64,000 nucleotides of DNA. Source: Corynebacterium sp. ES2730-CONJ. Lineage in GTDB: Bacteria; Actinomycetota; Actinomycetes; Mycobacteriales; Mycobacteriaceae. Location: NCBI RefSeq assembly GCF_024834055.1, contig NZ_JANUXZ010000007.1, positions 42,252 through 106,251 on the forward strand. Reading direction: 5' to 3'. Shown piece by piece: positions 36,061 to 46,643 of this stretch; the first letter of the stretch is position 1; every line of letters begins with the position of its first letter. The translations under genes and the position numbers were made by a program. The notes below the pieces were generated by a model, which was not told where the DNA came from, searched no databases, and was given only the letters and a program-made list of their open reading frames with translations.

Positions 36061-36581
36061 AAACGTCCAGTTTAGCTGCAAGCTTCACGCATAGTGCATA
36101 AAGCACCCGCAATACCTCGTGGGTATGTTCAGAAAACACGGCAACCCTCTACTCAACCCGCTACTCATCGCCGCATTCTTCGCTGCGGAAGGGGTTTCCA
36201 CCCCATGCCACTTCTCCCCGCTCTGATTCGAGATATTACAGCTCTCTTTCGCGGCAACCTCGCGATGCTCGGTGGCATTCAACAATTTCTCGCCGGCCTC
36301 ATCGCGCCAAGTACGCTTGCCTCCGCTACCGTGGCGGAATATATGTCACCATCCGACGGATCCTCGCAGCGGAGAAGCTATCGTTTTTCTGAGAGCTATT
36401 ACGATGACGCGCTACGAGACCGTGATACTCGGCGATACTCGGCGGCTTTTTGAAAACTCCACGATGAGGAGCAATATCCTCACAATCGTGAATTGCGCGA
36501 AACTCGATAGCGGGCACCCTCTTCGTCGTCTCTTCGTCGTCTCTTCGTCTCGGTATACACTGAAATGTGCGCGCCCAATAG
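36061..36581. other. Intergenic region with short tandem repeats
   Basis: No convincing gene. A 119-codon plus-strand frame (36094-36453) has no recognisable domain. Two short tandem repeats occur: GATACTCGGC twice near 36422-36443, and TCTTCGTCG-type units three times near 36530-36550. The region leads into the decayed gene below. Confidence 0.45.
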
Positions 36582-36809
36582 TGGGCCGAGCGCAATGCTA
36601 CAACGGGGACCTACTGGGGCCCAGAGTCAGGTCAGCTCACGGTGCAGGCTAAGCTTTTTCATCATCAAGCATCCGCGGTGGCATTTTTAGACCAGTGGTT
36701 TCATAATCCCCCAAGCCAACAGGTTTTGGGGCGAATAGATCGCACGACCGCAGGCGTTGGAGTGGCAAGCGTCGGCGAGAAGACATACGCTTATATCCAA
36801 CTGGATTAG
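36582..36809 (+). pseudogene. Remnant of a CAP/SCP-like secreted protein
   Basis: A 75-codon frame without a start codon, preceded by in-frame stops. The translation begins WAERNATTGTYWGPESG and ends GVGVASVGEKTYAYIQLD. The order of a WA-x-x-x-A-T-G segment, a later AVAFLDQWFHNP segment, and a terminal VGVA ... YAYIQ strand recalls the C-terminal half of CAP domains. The 5' half is missing or frameshifted. Family assignment is by eye only. Confidence 0.35.
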
Positions 36810-36834
36810 CTAATAAGCGAGAAAGAAAAATTTG

Positions 36835-38136
36835 ATGTCTACCTCAACCGCGCTCATGACGGATATGTATGAGCTCACCATGCTACAGTCCGCGCTTGCC
36901 GACGGCACTGCCTGGCGCCACTGCACCTTTGAAGTCTTCGGACGTAGGCTTCCTAATGAGCGCCGCTACGGGGTGGTCGCGGGCACAGAGCGCGTTATCG
37001 AGGCTATCGAGAATTTTATCTTTACCAGCGATCAAATCGCTGGTCTCGATTTCCTCAACGAGGAAACGAAGGAGTTTCTTCGCCATTACCGTTTTACAGG
37101 ACAAGTGGACGGCTACCGGGAAGGCGAATTATATTTCCCCCACTCCCCTATCCTCACCGTGCAGGGCACTTTTGCCGAGTGCGTGATCCTCGAGACGGTG
37201 ATCCTCTCAATACTAAACTCTGATTCTGCGATCGCTACTGCCGCAGCACGGATGGTAACCGCGGCCGATGGTCGCCCGCTGATCGAAATGGGCTCTAGGC
37301 GAACCCATGAGGAGGCCGCAGTCACCGCCTCTCGCGCTGCCTATCTCGCTGGTTTCCAGGCCACCTCTAATCTTGAGGCTGCACACCGCTATGGTATCCC
37401 TGCCACAGGTACCGCGGCGCACTCGTGGACGCTCGTGCATGTCGGTTCCGATGGTGCCCCCAATGAAAGGGCGGCCTTTGAGTCGCAGATTGCCCAGTAC
37501 GGGAGCTCCACCACTCTCTTAGTCGATACCTTCGATATCACCCAAGGTGTAAACAACGCCATTGAGGTCGCTGGAACCGAACTGGGAGCCGTGCGTATCG
37601 ATTCCGGCGATTTGGGGGTCATGACTCGCAAGGTACGCCAGCAGCTCGATGAATTGGGGGCCTATAATACCCGCATCGTCGTCTCCTCTGACTTGGACGA
37701 ATACGCCATTGCGGGCCTGCGCGGAGATCCTGTCGATAGTTTCGGAGTGGGCACCTCGCTGGTAACTGGATCCGGTGCTCCCACGGCCTCACTGGTGTAT
37801 AAATTGGTCGCAGTGGATGATCATCCTGTGGCCAAGCGCTCCAGGAATAAGAATTCTGTGGGTGGAGCCAAGCGCGCCGTGCGTACTCACCGGGCCTCAG
37901 GGACCGCAATCGAAGAAATCGTGATGCCCTTTGACAGCGCGGAGCCGGAATTCCCAAATCTTAGCGTACTCCCGCTCACCATCCCGCTGATGCGCGATGG
38001 GCACCGGGTTGCAGGACTTCCCACGCTCAAGCAGTCTCGCGATTACCTCGCACATCAACTGGTGACCCTTCCGTGGGAGGGCCTCGCTCTCAGCAAGGAT
38101 GAGCCTGTGCTCAGTGTGCGCTACCTCGGCTTCTAA
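36835..38136 (+). CDS. pncB: Nicotinate phosphoribosyltransferase
   Basis: Converts nicotinate and PRPP to nicotinate mononucleotide, the step after PncA in NAD salvage. 433 residues from ATG 36835. Visible family blocks are ALMTDMYELTMLQSAL at the N-terminus, FEVFGRRLP, EMGSRRTHEEAA, GTAAHSWTLVH with the phosphorylated-His region, and RIDSGDLGVMTRKVR with GVGTSLVTGSGAP for PRPP binding. Overlaps dinG by one base (TAATG). Confidence 0.94.
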   Translation: MSTSTALMTDMYELTMLQSALADGTAWRHCTFEVFGRRLPNERRYGVVAGTERVIEAIENFIFTSDQIAGLDFLNEETKEFLRHYRFTGQVDGYREGELYFPHSPILTVQGTFAECVILETVILSILNSDSAIATAAARMVTAADGRPLIEMGSRRTHEEAAVTASRAAYLAGFQATSNLEAAHRYGIPATGTAAHSWTLVHVGSDGAPNERAAFESQIAQYGSSTTLLVDTFDITQGVNNAIEVAGTELGAVRIDSGDLGVMTRKVRQQLDELGAYNTRIVVSSDLDEYAIAGLRGDPVDSFGVGTSLVTGSGAPTASLVYKLVAVDDHPVAKRSRNKNSVGGAKRAVRTHRASGTAIEEIVMPFDSAEPEFPNLSVLPLTIPLMRDGHRVAGLPTLKQSRDYLAHQLVTLPWEGLALSKDEPVLSVRYLGF

Positions 38137-40133
38137 TGGCCGATCTCAATGTCACGAAGCTGCTCGATGCCGCAGTCAGCGGGATTGGGGGCCACAGCCG
38201 ACCGGGTCAAGTGCGTATGGCGCAGGCGGTGGATAAGGCTCTAAAAAACGGTACCCACTTGGCCGTCCAGGCGGGAACGGGTACCGGTAAATCGCTTGCC
38301 TACCTCATTCCAGCGATAATGTCGGCACGCGATTCTTCCCAACCAGTGATAATCTCCACAGCGACGATTGCGCTCCAGAAACAGCTCATCGATCGAGATT
38401 TGCCGCGAGTGCGCGCTGCTCTGGCCGATATTCTCGATCCTCCGCCAAGCTTCGCCATTTTAAAAGGCCGCAGCAATTATTTATGCCGTTATAAGCTCGA
38501 TCGAGCCAGCTCTTTAGAGGATTCGCTTGATACCGAGGACACTCCCATAAGTGAGCTGGGAGCGGCGAGTGCCCGTGTTTTTGCGTGGGCCGAGGAGACG
38601 GAAACAGGAGATCGTGACAGCCTCGAACCTGGAGTGCCCGATCTAATATGGCGCCAGTTTAGTGTGAGCGCTCAAGAATGTATGGGCGCTTCGCGCTGCC
38701 CCTTCGGGGAAGAGTGCTTTGCCGAGTACGCCAAAAAAGAGGCTGGCGAGAGTGAAATCGTTGTCACCAACCACGCGATGCTCGCTATTAACGCTATTTT
38801 CGATGTGCCTGTCCTCCCCGATCACGACGTTGTTATTGTTGACGAAGCCCATGAACTCACCGATCGCTTTACTGCGATGAGTACCCAGGAGATCTCTACC
38901 CACGCCTTTGATCTTTCGCTGAATCGGGCCGCAAAATTGGGCTCCGGAGTTCGCGATGAAAAACTCGCCTCCGCTGTCGAGGATTGGGAAAAAGCGATGG
39001 GGCAGATACCACTCGGACGACTGGTTGACCTTCCAGAGGCCCTCAAACCTTCTCTCGATGCCATTGTTTCTCTCACTGGCGCGCTCATCACCAGTATTGG
39101 CACCGCGCCACCTCAGGAGAGTACGAATGACCCCGAGCGCTACGCGGAGAGACAGAATGTCAAGATGCATTTAGAAAGCCAGCGCGAGGCCATCATTCGC
39201 ATTCTCGACGTTTTTGAAGAGCCCGATATCACTCAGCATAAAGATGTGGTGTGGCTAACGGAAGATGAACGCGGTCGCTTGAGCATGCATATTGCCCCGC
39301 TCTCTGTTTCTCACGCTTTAGCGCTGCATTTATTTAGCAGCCACACCGTGATTCTCACCTCGGCAACGTTGACCCTCGGCGGGAATTTCAAGGCTATGGC
39401 GGCTAGTTGGGGTGTGCCGAAACATAGCTGGCGCGGACTCGATGTGGGGACCCCGTTTGATCCCGCGCACTCGGGTATCCTCTATCTTCCCACCCATCTG
39501 CCCGAACCCTCTCGGGATGGCCTTGCTGATGCCATTATCGACGAGATCTATGACCTCATTATGGCGGCGGGAGGTCGCAGTTTGGGCCTATTCTCCTCTA
39601 AACGTGCCGCCGTGCAAGCCGCGGACGCGCTGCGGCATCGCTTGCCTTTTAAAGTTCTGTGCCAGGGCGAGGATAGTACCGGAGCACTCATCAAAACTTT
39701 TAGCAAAGAGGAAAATTCTTGCCTCTTCGGCACGTTGAGTTTGTGGCAGGGTGTAGACGTCCCCGGCAGCAGCTGTTCGCTGGTGATCATGGATAAGATC
39801 CCGTTCCCAAGGCCTGATGATCCCCTTTTACAGGCCCGCAAAGAGGCAGCGGACGCAGCTGGTCGTAACGGTTTTATGGAGGTTGCTGCCGCCCACGCGG
39901 CATTACTGATGGCTCAAGGCGCCGGCCGGCTCTTACGTGTCACCTCGGATCGCGGGGTGGTAGCGTGCCTCGATCCTCGCCTGAGCAGCAAGCGCTACGG
40001 GAGTTTTTTAATCTCTTCCATGCCCGCATTTTGGCGCACCCATAAAAAAGAGACAGTCATTGCAGCTCTAGGGCGCCTGGTCCAGCACTCCACAACGCAA
40101 CACAACTCATCGAGCCCGGAGCAATCTCGGTAA
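38136..40133 (+). CDS. dinG: DinG/YoaA-family ATP-dependent DNA helicase
   Basis: An XPD-like 5'-3' SF2 helicase. 665 residues. Walker A is QAGTGTGKSLAYLIPA near residue 50. Four cysteines of a probable [4Fe-4S] cluster are in SNYLCRY and QECMGASRCPFGEECF. The DEAH box is VIVDEAHELTDRF, and motifs V/VI include LWQGVDVPG and MAQGAGRLLR. It probably acts on R-loops, D-loops or replication-blocking structures. Translationally coupled to pncB; its last 77 bp overlap the convergent gene. Confidence 0.92.
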   Translation: MADLNVTKLLDAAVSGIGGHSRPGQVRMAQAVDKALKNGTHLAVQAGTGTGKSLAYLIPAIMSARDSSQPVIISTATIALQKQLIDRDLPRVRAALADILDPPPSFAILKGRSNYLCRYKLDRASSLEDSLDTEDTPISELGAASARVFAWAEETETGDRDSLEPGVPDLIWRQFSVSAQECMGASRCPFGEECFAEYAKKEAGESEIVVTNHAMLAINAIFDVPVLPDHDVVIVDEAHELTDRFTAMSTQEISTHAFDLSLNRAAKLGSGVRDEKLASAVEDWEKAMGQIPLGRLVDLPEALKPSLDAIVSLTGALITSIGTAPPQESTNDPERYAERQNVKMHLESQREAIIRILDVFEEPDITQHKDVVWLTEDERGRLSMHIAPLSVSHALALHLFSSHTVILTSATLTLGGNFKAMAASWGVPKHSWRGLDVGTPFDPAHSGILYLPTHLPEPSRDGLADAIIDEIYDLIMAAGGRSLGLFSSKRAAVQAADALRHRLPFKVLCQGEDSTGALIKTFSKEENSCLFGTLSLWQGVDVPGSSCSLVIMDKIPFPRPDDPLLQARKEAADAAGRNGFMEVAAAHAALLMAQGAGRLLRVTSDRGVVACLDPRLSSKRYGSFLISSMPAFWRTHKKETVIAALGRLVQHSTTQHNSSSPEQSR

Positions 40134-40803
40134 AACCAGCATCAATAACCGTTATCGCACCCGGTTGGTGCGCTGCCTGCGCGCAGCTGAGGGCGTCTAC
40201 TTCGGCAACGCTGAGAAGGTATCCGCGCTCTCGCCAGGCCCAACATGCGGAGGCATCAAGGCTGCCCGCAAAAAGCATGGAGGCGTGTCCTACTTGGGCG
40301 GCAGCTTTCCCCAGACTCATACGGAGCGAGGCATCGATAAGCACCCGGAGATGAGGAACTGGTGGGGGTGCAGGTGCTGGGAGGGTTGGGGGTAGATCGG
40401 TGCCCTTGATTTGGAGGGAGCGCAACCTGGGATCAACGTCGTCCATAGCCGTGGGGATAAAAGCGCGGGCGCGAGCACCGTTGACGTGCGCGGTGACGCC
40501 GGGAATTTCTTGAACGTTACGCCACCCCGCACCCCGGGCGCGCCGGGTAATCTTGCGGATGCGGCGGTCGTACCACATTTCTAGGTGGCTGCGATAATGG
40601 GAATCACAGCCAGCCTCGTCGATCAGGCATGCCTGTACAACAGCGATACCTGCTGCAGCCAGAAGATCCTCCCGTCGGGGTGGATTAGGTTTTGGGATCT
40701 CGAGAACAATTTGCATCGCTTGATCATCAATACCGGTGCTGTGTTGGCGATGCTGGACCGCATCAGCGAGCAAACGATGAGCCGAGAGAAATTGTGAGTG
40801 CAT
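40057..40803 (-). CDS. Protein with C-terminal PTH2-like peptidyl-tRNA hydrolase domain
   Basis: 248 residues. The N-terminal ~130 residues are not recognised. The C-terminal part resembles archaeal/eukaryotic-type peptidyl-tRNA hydrolase 2: DASLRMSLGKAAAQVGHASM (residues about 153-172), a central W-x-x-x-G-Y strand, and PGAITVIDAGFTEIAPGS. Activity is uncertain because the N-terminal extension is unusual. Overlaps serB by 3 bases and so belongs to its operon. Convergent overlap of 77 bp with dinG. Confidence 0.65.
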   Translation of the reverse strand: MHSQFLSAHRLLADAVQHRQHSTGIDDQAMQIVLEIPKPNPPRREDLLAAAGIAVVQACLIDEAGCDSHYRSHLEMWYDRRIRKITRRARGAGWRNVQEIPGVTAHVNGARARAFIPTAMDDVDPRLRSLQIKGTDLPPTLPAPAPPPVPHLRVLIDASLRMSLGKAAAQVGHASMLFAGSLDASACWAWRERGYLLSVAEVDALSCAQAAHQPGAITVIDAGFTEIAPGSMSCVALWSAGPGALELQ

Positions 40804-42059
40804 TAGGGGTTGAGCGGAACACGACGAGTAAGTGAGGTATCCTCGGATTCGATTTCGGCACGACTGATACCCAGGATATAGAGCACCTCATCGAGGAAGG
40901 GTGAGTTGACCGAGGTATCCGCGATCTCTTTGAGAGCTGGTTTGGCATTAAAAGCAATACCTAAGCCTGCAGCTGAGATCATATCGATATCATTAGCACC
41001 GTCGCCTACAGCGACTGTCTGATGCATCTGGAGACCGCTATCAGCGGCGAATTCGGCGAGGAACTCGGCTTTCGCCCGGCGATCAACCACTGTGCCGAGG
41101 ACTTCGCCGGTTAGCACACCATTGTTGATCTCGAGTGTATTTGCGCGGACATAATCGAGTTCGAGGTCGGCGGCAAGATCCTGAAGGACTTCAATAAATC
41201 CACCAGAGACGACCGCAGTTTTATAGCCCATACGTTTTAAAGTGCGAATTGTCGTCCGCGCACCCGGGGTGAGCACAATATCCTTAGCGACCTCTTTAAG
41301 GAGGCGCGCATCTAAGCCCTTAAGTAGACGCACCCGGGCGCGCAAAGATTCCTCGAAGTCTAATTCCCCGCGCATGGCGCGATCGGTGATGTCTTTGACT
41401 TCCAACTCGCGGCCTGTCCGCGCGGCGAGCATCTCGATGACTTCCCCGGTTATGAGGGTGGAATCGCAGTCAAAGCAAATCAGTCTCGTGGAGCGTCGTT
41501 GTAGTCCGGCCCGCTCGATGGCGATATCGATCCCCTGCTCGCTACTTAAGGCAGCGAGTGCTTTACGCACGGGGACTCCCGCACCTGGGTCGGCATTGGC
41601 CATCGTAATCTTAAATTCGAGCCCAGTAACAGGGTAATCGGAGATACCACGAATGGTATCGATATTGGCTTCGTAATTGGCGAGGGTCTGAGCGATACGA
41701 GAGATATCGGCAGCGCGAACAGGATTTCCCAGCACAATAATCTCGTGAGTGGAGTACGGTTTAGGGCTGCCTACGGTCTCACGTAATTCTACGGTCACCG
41801 TTTGCTGGTAGGCGCTTAGAGTATCCCTCAGCCCGATGGTGAGGGTTTCTAACCTCTTGGGATCTATGCCTATATAGGCAGCGAGCGACAGATAACCACG
41901 GAATTTAGACTGCTCGACATCCAAAATCTGAGCACCGTGAGCTGTGAGCACTCTAAAGAAAGCTGCACTGACGCCAATGCGATCTGTTCCGCTTACTGTA
42001 ATGACGGCAGGGGTGAGCGGGGCTTCTAATTCCACGGTGGGGGCAAGGTCTCTATTCAC
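40803..42059 (-). CDS. serB: Phosphoserine phosphatase with ACT domains
   Basis: The last step of serine synthesis. 418 residues: two N-terminal ACT domains (about 15-95 and 100-180; ITVSGTDRIGVSAAFF starts the first), then a HAD phosphatase with FDCDSTLITGEVIEMLA (nucleophile and acid Asp), VSGGFIEVL and VAVGDGANDIDMISAAGLG. The ACT domains suggest feedback control by serine, as known for the mycobacterial enzyme. A terminator hairpin separates it from ctaD. Confidence 0.93.
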   Translation of the reverse strand: MNRDLAPTVELEAPLTPAVITVSGTDRIGVSAAFFRVLTAHGAQILDVEQSKFRGYLSLAAYIGIDPKRLETLTIGLRDTLSAYQQTVTVELRETVGSPKPYSTHEIIVLGNPVRAADISRIAQTLANYEANIDTIRGISDYPVTGLEFKITMANADPGAGVPVRKALAALSSEQGIDIAIERAGLQRRSTRLICFDCDSTLITGEVIEMLAARTGRELEVKDITDRAMRGELDFEESLRARVRLLKGLDARLLKEVAKDIVLTPGARTTIRTLKRMGYKTAVVSGGFIEVLQDLAADLELDYVRANTLEINNGVLTGEVLGTVVDRRAKAEFLAEFAADSGLQMHQTVAVGDGANDIDMISAAGLGIAFNAKPALKEIADTSVNSPFLDEVLYILGISRAEIESEDTSLTRRVPLNP

Positions 42060-42127
42060 GCCTTCCTATTCTTCCATGACGGATGCGGGGGCGGTTAACA
42101 TTTTGGCTATTTCTTTCGGGTAATAAA

Positions 42128-42163
42128 AATACTGAGGCCGATCGTGTGATCAGCCTCAGTATT
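42128..42163 (-). terminator. Terminator of ctaD
   Basis: Nearly perfect inverted repeat AATACTGAGGC(C)GATC / GATC(A)GCCTCAGTATT with loop GTGT. On the minus strand it is followed by TTTTT. Confidence 0.85.
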
Positions 42164-42188
42164 AAGAAGTCAGGAATGCGTGGAGCTA

Positions 42189-43883
42189 TTAGTGGCGGCC
42201 CACGTGTGCTTCCTTACGCATGCGCTCAACCATATGTGGATAGTGCAGCTCGAAGGCTGGACGCTCGGAGCGGATACGTGGCATCGACGTGAAGTTGTGT
42301 CGTGGTGGTGGGCATGAGGTCGCCCACTCGAGGGAGTTGCCGTAGCCCCATGGGTCGTCTACGGTGACAACCTCGCCGTAGCGCCAGGATTTCACGACGT
42401 TCCAGATAAATGGCAATACGCTCATTCCAAGGAGGAAGGAGAATACTGTGGAAATCTGGTTGAGGGTGGTGAAGCCATCAGAATCGAGGTAGTCGGCGTA
42501 GCGGCGGGGCATACCCATATTTCCTACCCAGTGCTGAATGAGGAAGGTGCCGTGGAAGCCGACGAAGGTTAGCCAGAAGTGCACCTTGCCTAGTCGCTCA
42601 TCAAGCATGCGACCGGTCATCTTGGGGAACCAGAAGTAGACGCCTGCACAGGAGGCGAAGACGACGGTTCCGAAGAGGGTGTAGTGGAAGTGGGCAATGA
42701 GGAAATAAGACTCAGCAAGGTGGAAGTCCAGTGGTGGGGAGGCAAGCATAATGCCGGTGAGGCCACCGAAGAGGAAGGTAACGAGGAAGCCGACCGACCA
42801 GAGCATCGGGGTCTCCCACGTGATGTGGCCACGCCACATAGTGCCGAGCCAGTTCACAAACTTCACACCGGTAGGAACCGAGATGAGGAAGGTCATAAAG
42901 GAGAAGAAGGGCAATAGGATTGCACCGGTGACGAACATGTGGTGAGCCCACACAGCCATCGAGAGCGATCCGATCGACAGGGTAGCAAAGACCAAACCGA
43001 TATAACCGAACATTGGCTTGCGGGAGAAAACAGGGAGAATCTCTGAGATAACGCCGAAGAATGGCAGCGCCAGCACATAAACCTCGGGGTGCCCGAAGAA
43101 CCAGAAGAGGTGCTGCCAAAGAACAGCTCCGCCATTGCCTGGGTCATAGATATGTCCACCCAATTTGCGGTCATAGAGAACGCCAAGTGCAGCGGCCAGA
43201 AGCAGCGGGAAGATCATAAGTACAATCACGGACGTCACGAAGACATTCCAGCAGAAGATTGGCATGCGGAACATGGTCATGCCCGGTGCGCGCATGGTCA
43301 ATATGGTGGTGACCATATTAATAGCGGATGCAACGGTACCAACACCGGTTGCGCCCACACCCACGATCCACATATCGGTACCAAGACCTGGGGAGTGGAT
43401 GGAGTCAGCAAGGGGTAGGTACATTGTCCACCCGTAGTCAGCTGCGCCACCTGGGGTGAGGAAGCCCGCCATCATGGCAACCACACCGATGGTGGTAATC
43501 CAGAAACCGAAAGCGTTCAGGCGTGGGAAAGCCACGTCTGGAGCCCCAATCTGGAGCGGTAAAATATAGTTAGCAAAGCCCCACACAATTGGGGTACCAA
43601 ATGCCAGCAACATAATTGTGCCGTGCATGGTAAATAGCTGGTTGAACTGCTCATTGGATAAGAATTGGAGCCCTGGGGTAAAGAGCTCGGCACGAATAAG
43701 CAAGGCCATAAAGCCACCGACGAAGAACCACACGAAAGACATGATGATGTACATAATGCCTAGTAGTTTGTGATCCGTGGTGGTCAGCATGGACCATGCG
43801 AGCGTGCCAATTCGCGCACCCCCAGTGGGTGCGGGACGAGTGGGCTGGGAGTAGTTCTCCTGCCGTGGCACCACTGCGGTCAT
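42189..43883 (-). CDS. ctaD: Cytochrome c oxidase subunit I (aa3)
   Basis: The haem-copper catalytic subunit in the cytoplasmic membrane. 564 residues from ATG 43883, which has AGGAGG 6 nt upstream; the longer frame does not. Twelve helices are expected. Seen are the low-spin haem region [13 protein letters not shown], the CuB and cross-linked Tyr motif [16 protein letters not shown], the WAHHMF histidine pair, and the haem a3 ligand region [11 protein letters not shown]. Located alone, away from ctaCFE as usual in corynebacteria. Confidence 0.96.
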   Translation of the reverse strand: MTAVVPRQENYSQPTRPAPTGGARIGTLAWSMLTTTDHKLLGIMYIIMSFVWFFVGGFMALLIRAELFTPGLQFLSNEQFNQLFTMHGTIMLLAFGTPIVWGFANYILPLQIGAPDVAFPRLNAFGFWITTIGVVAMMAGFLTPGGAADYGWTMYLPLADSIHSPGLGTDMWIVGVGATGVGTVASAINMVTTILTMRAPGMTMFRMPIFCWNVFVTSVIVLMIFPLLLAAALGVLYDRKLGGHIYDPGNGGAVLWQHLFWFFGHPEVYVLALPFFGVISEILPVFSRKPMFGYIGLVFATLSIGSLSMAVWAHHMFVTGAILLPFFSFMTFLISVPTGVKFVNWLGTMWRGHITWETPMLWSVGFLVTFLFGGLTGIMLASPPLDFHLAESYFLIAHFHYTLFGTVVFASCAGVYFWFPKMTGRMLDERLGKVHFWLTFVGFHGTFLIQHWVGNMGMPRRYADYLDSDGFTTLNQISTVFSFLLGMSVLPFIWNVVKSWRYGEVVTVDDPWGYGNSLEWATSCPPPRHNFTSMPRIRSERPAFELHYPHMVERMRKEAHVGRH

Positions 43884-44682
43884 ACGATCCTCCTGACTTC
43901 GTTTAAGATGCGAGCGAGTTTCCTGCGAGTGCATCTATAAAAAATGTCGTACACTATCCGTGTCCAACACTGAAAAATCTACCGGCCCCATAAAAAAGAG
44001 TCTAGTTTCACTTCTACACTACCGACTATTGCACTGGCGGGGAAATATTTTTTAATCCCCAAACGCGTAGCATCGTCGATGAACGGGGATTATAAGCGAA
44101 AAGATGTGATCTGCGACATCAAAGTTATCAAGGTGTGCCCTTCTCTCAGGCGAGAATGCGACGGTCAGTGCCCCCATTCAACGTCAAACAAAAGGATGAT
44201 CAGCTCCGCTCATAACAAGCATCACCTGACTTTTGCCGAGGCCGTACTCAATGAGTGGCGGTGAGAGTCTGTGGTAAATGGCGGTGAAAGACTGTGGTAA
44301 ACGACGTGGTGCCACATCATCCGACGGGAGCGACGACTGAGCCTCGCTAAACCCCGGCTTTCCGATGGCTGAGCTGAGGTGAGCTGACACCACCGCGATC
44401 ACGCTTAACCTGTACAAGTCCATATATGGGATAGTTCCCGACACAACGAAACTCATACCTCCATGGTCACCGCCGAGATAGTCCCCATCCATTGCGGATT
44501 ACTTACGCCCTTTTACCACTCGCGCCCTCAGTATTCTTAGAGGGGGGCGCTTAGAGTTCAGTAAAGCACTCCCCCCGTCAAGAAGCGGCCACCTGATTAC
44601 CAAGGGGAACTTGGAGCGACCCCGGGCATCGATTTTCTATCATCCCCCCCACATGTGGACAACGGCAGTTATTTTTTAAACG
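43884..44682. other. Intergenic region between ctaD and nrdF
   Basis: 800 bp. The right part must include the end of the nrdF transcript and the left part the ctaD promoter. Two adjacent imperfect copies of a 23-bp unit (44256-44278 and 44279-44301, two mismatches) begin TGGCGGTGA and end TGTGGTAAA. A 102-codon minus-strand frame (44184-44492) has no recognised similarity. I see no credible gene; the stretch may be mobile-element debris. Confidence 0.45.
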
Positions 44683-44731
44683 AAAAAGCCGTAGGCCTCA
44701 AGGGATCGCTACTTCCTTTAGACCTACAGCT
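44683..44731 (-). terminator. Terminator of nrdF
   Basis: On the minus strand AGCTGTAGG pairs with CCTACGGCT across an internal imperfect stem and is followed by TTTTT. Confidence 0.65.
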
Positions 44732-44748
44732 CAAGGCGATACTCGTGC

Positions 44749-45861
<1,113 letters not shown>

Positions 45862-45880
45862 CAACTTAATGGCTGCTAAA

Positions 45881-45899
45881 ATAGGTTGGACTTAGTTAA
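45881..45899. promoter_or_regulatory. DtxR-like box, distal to ftn
   Basis: ATAGGTTGGACTTAGTTAA matches the DtxR consensus half-sites TTAGGTTAG and CTAACCTAA at 13 of 19 positions. It lies about 210 bp before ftn, in the nrdF-ftn intergenic region. Confidence 0.3.
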
Positions 45900-46050
45900 A
45901 CCGCGCGGGATTATTTAGTTAGACCCTATTAATGGGGAGTTTTTATAAGGTTAAGCAGCATATTTAGATCTCCGTGAATATTTTCGGCCATTTTCATTAC
46001 GGTAGCCTTATTTAGGATTGCCCAACCAAATACGAGGCCAGAAAACCTAG

Positions 46051-46069
46051 TTAAGCTGGGCTAACCTTC
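46051..46069. promoter_or_regulatory. DtxR-like box, proximal to ftn
   Basis: TTAAGCTGGGCTAACCTTC fits the right half-site CTAACCTAA at 7 of 9 and the left at 6 of 9. It is 38 bp before the ferritin start. Iron control of ferritin by DtxR is known in C. glutamicum. Confidence 0.4.
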
Positions 46070-46106
46070 GCTGACAAGATGAATCAATCACTTTAAGCTG
46101 TGATTC

Positions 46107-46592
46107 ATGAGTATTAATCCACAACTTGCAACTGCCTTGAACGAACAGATCACCATGGAGCTTGAAGCATCGATGGTTTATCTGCAAATGTCCTATATCA
46201 CCGACGATCTCAGCCTTCCCGGCATGACCTTATGGTTAAAGAAGCAACACGCCGAAGAGCTCGAGCACGCCGAGAAATTTGCTCAGCACCTCCTCGATCG
46301 CGACTACACGCCGCAGATTGGCGATATCAATCCTCCTAAGGTCGATGCTTCGAGCCCACTGGAGATTTTCGAACTCGCCCTCGCCCATGAGCAAAAGGTA
46401 AGTGCGTCGATACGCGAGCTTGCGATCTTAAGCGATTCGATTCACGATTTCGAATCTCGACCACTCCTTAATACCTTCGTTACCGAGCAGGTTGAAGAAG
46501 AAGCCTCCGTGAGAGAGATCCTCGATCGCCTCCGCCTGGCCGGTGAAGGTCTTGGCGTGCTCTATATCGACGACGAGCTTTCCAAGCGTTAA
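46107..46592 (+). CDS. ftn: Ferritin
   Basis: A 24-mer iron-storage shell with ferroxidase centres. 161 residues. Ferroxidase ligands fit MELEASMVYLQM (Glu17-type), the ELEHAEKFAQHL helix (Glu and His) and the later LAHEQKVSASI. The C-terminal helix is regular and no haem-binding Met is evident. No good ribosome site precedes the ATG, and an 8-bp inverted repeat (46079-46086 with 46101-46108) includes the first two bases of the start codon, which could limit translation. It is divergent from nrdF and separated from nrdE by a bidirectional terminator. Confidence 0.93.
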   Translation: MSINPQLATALNEQITMELEASMVYLQMSYITDDLSLPGMTLWLKKQHAEELEHAEKFAQHLLDRDYTPQIGDINPPKVDASSPLEIFELALAHEQKVSASIRELAILSDSIHDFESRPLLNTFVTEQVEEEASVREILDRLRLAGEGLGVLYIDDELSKR

Positions 46593-46612
46593 GTTATTCC
46601 TTCATCTGGTTG

Positions 46613-46639
46613 AACCCCGAGAGTATCTCTCGGGGTTTT
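46613..46639. terminator. Bidirectional terminator between ftn and nrdE
   Basis: AACCCCGAGAG and CTCTCGGGGTT form an 11-bp stem with loop TAT and a T-run on the plus side. Confidence 0.8.
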
Positions 46640-46643
46640 CCCG

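Noticed and set aside
36094..36453. 119-codon frame on the plus strand
   Set aside because: No ribosome site, no domain, and composition typical of chance frames; it overlaps tandem repeats.
44184..44492. 102-codon minus-strand frame between ctaD and nrdF
   Set aside because: Crosses the 23-bp tandem repeat, has no similarity I recognise and no ribosome site.
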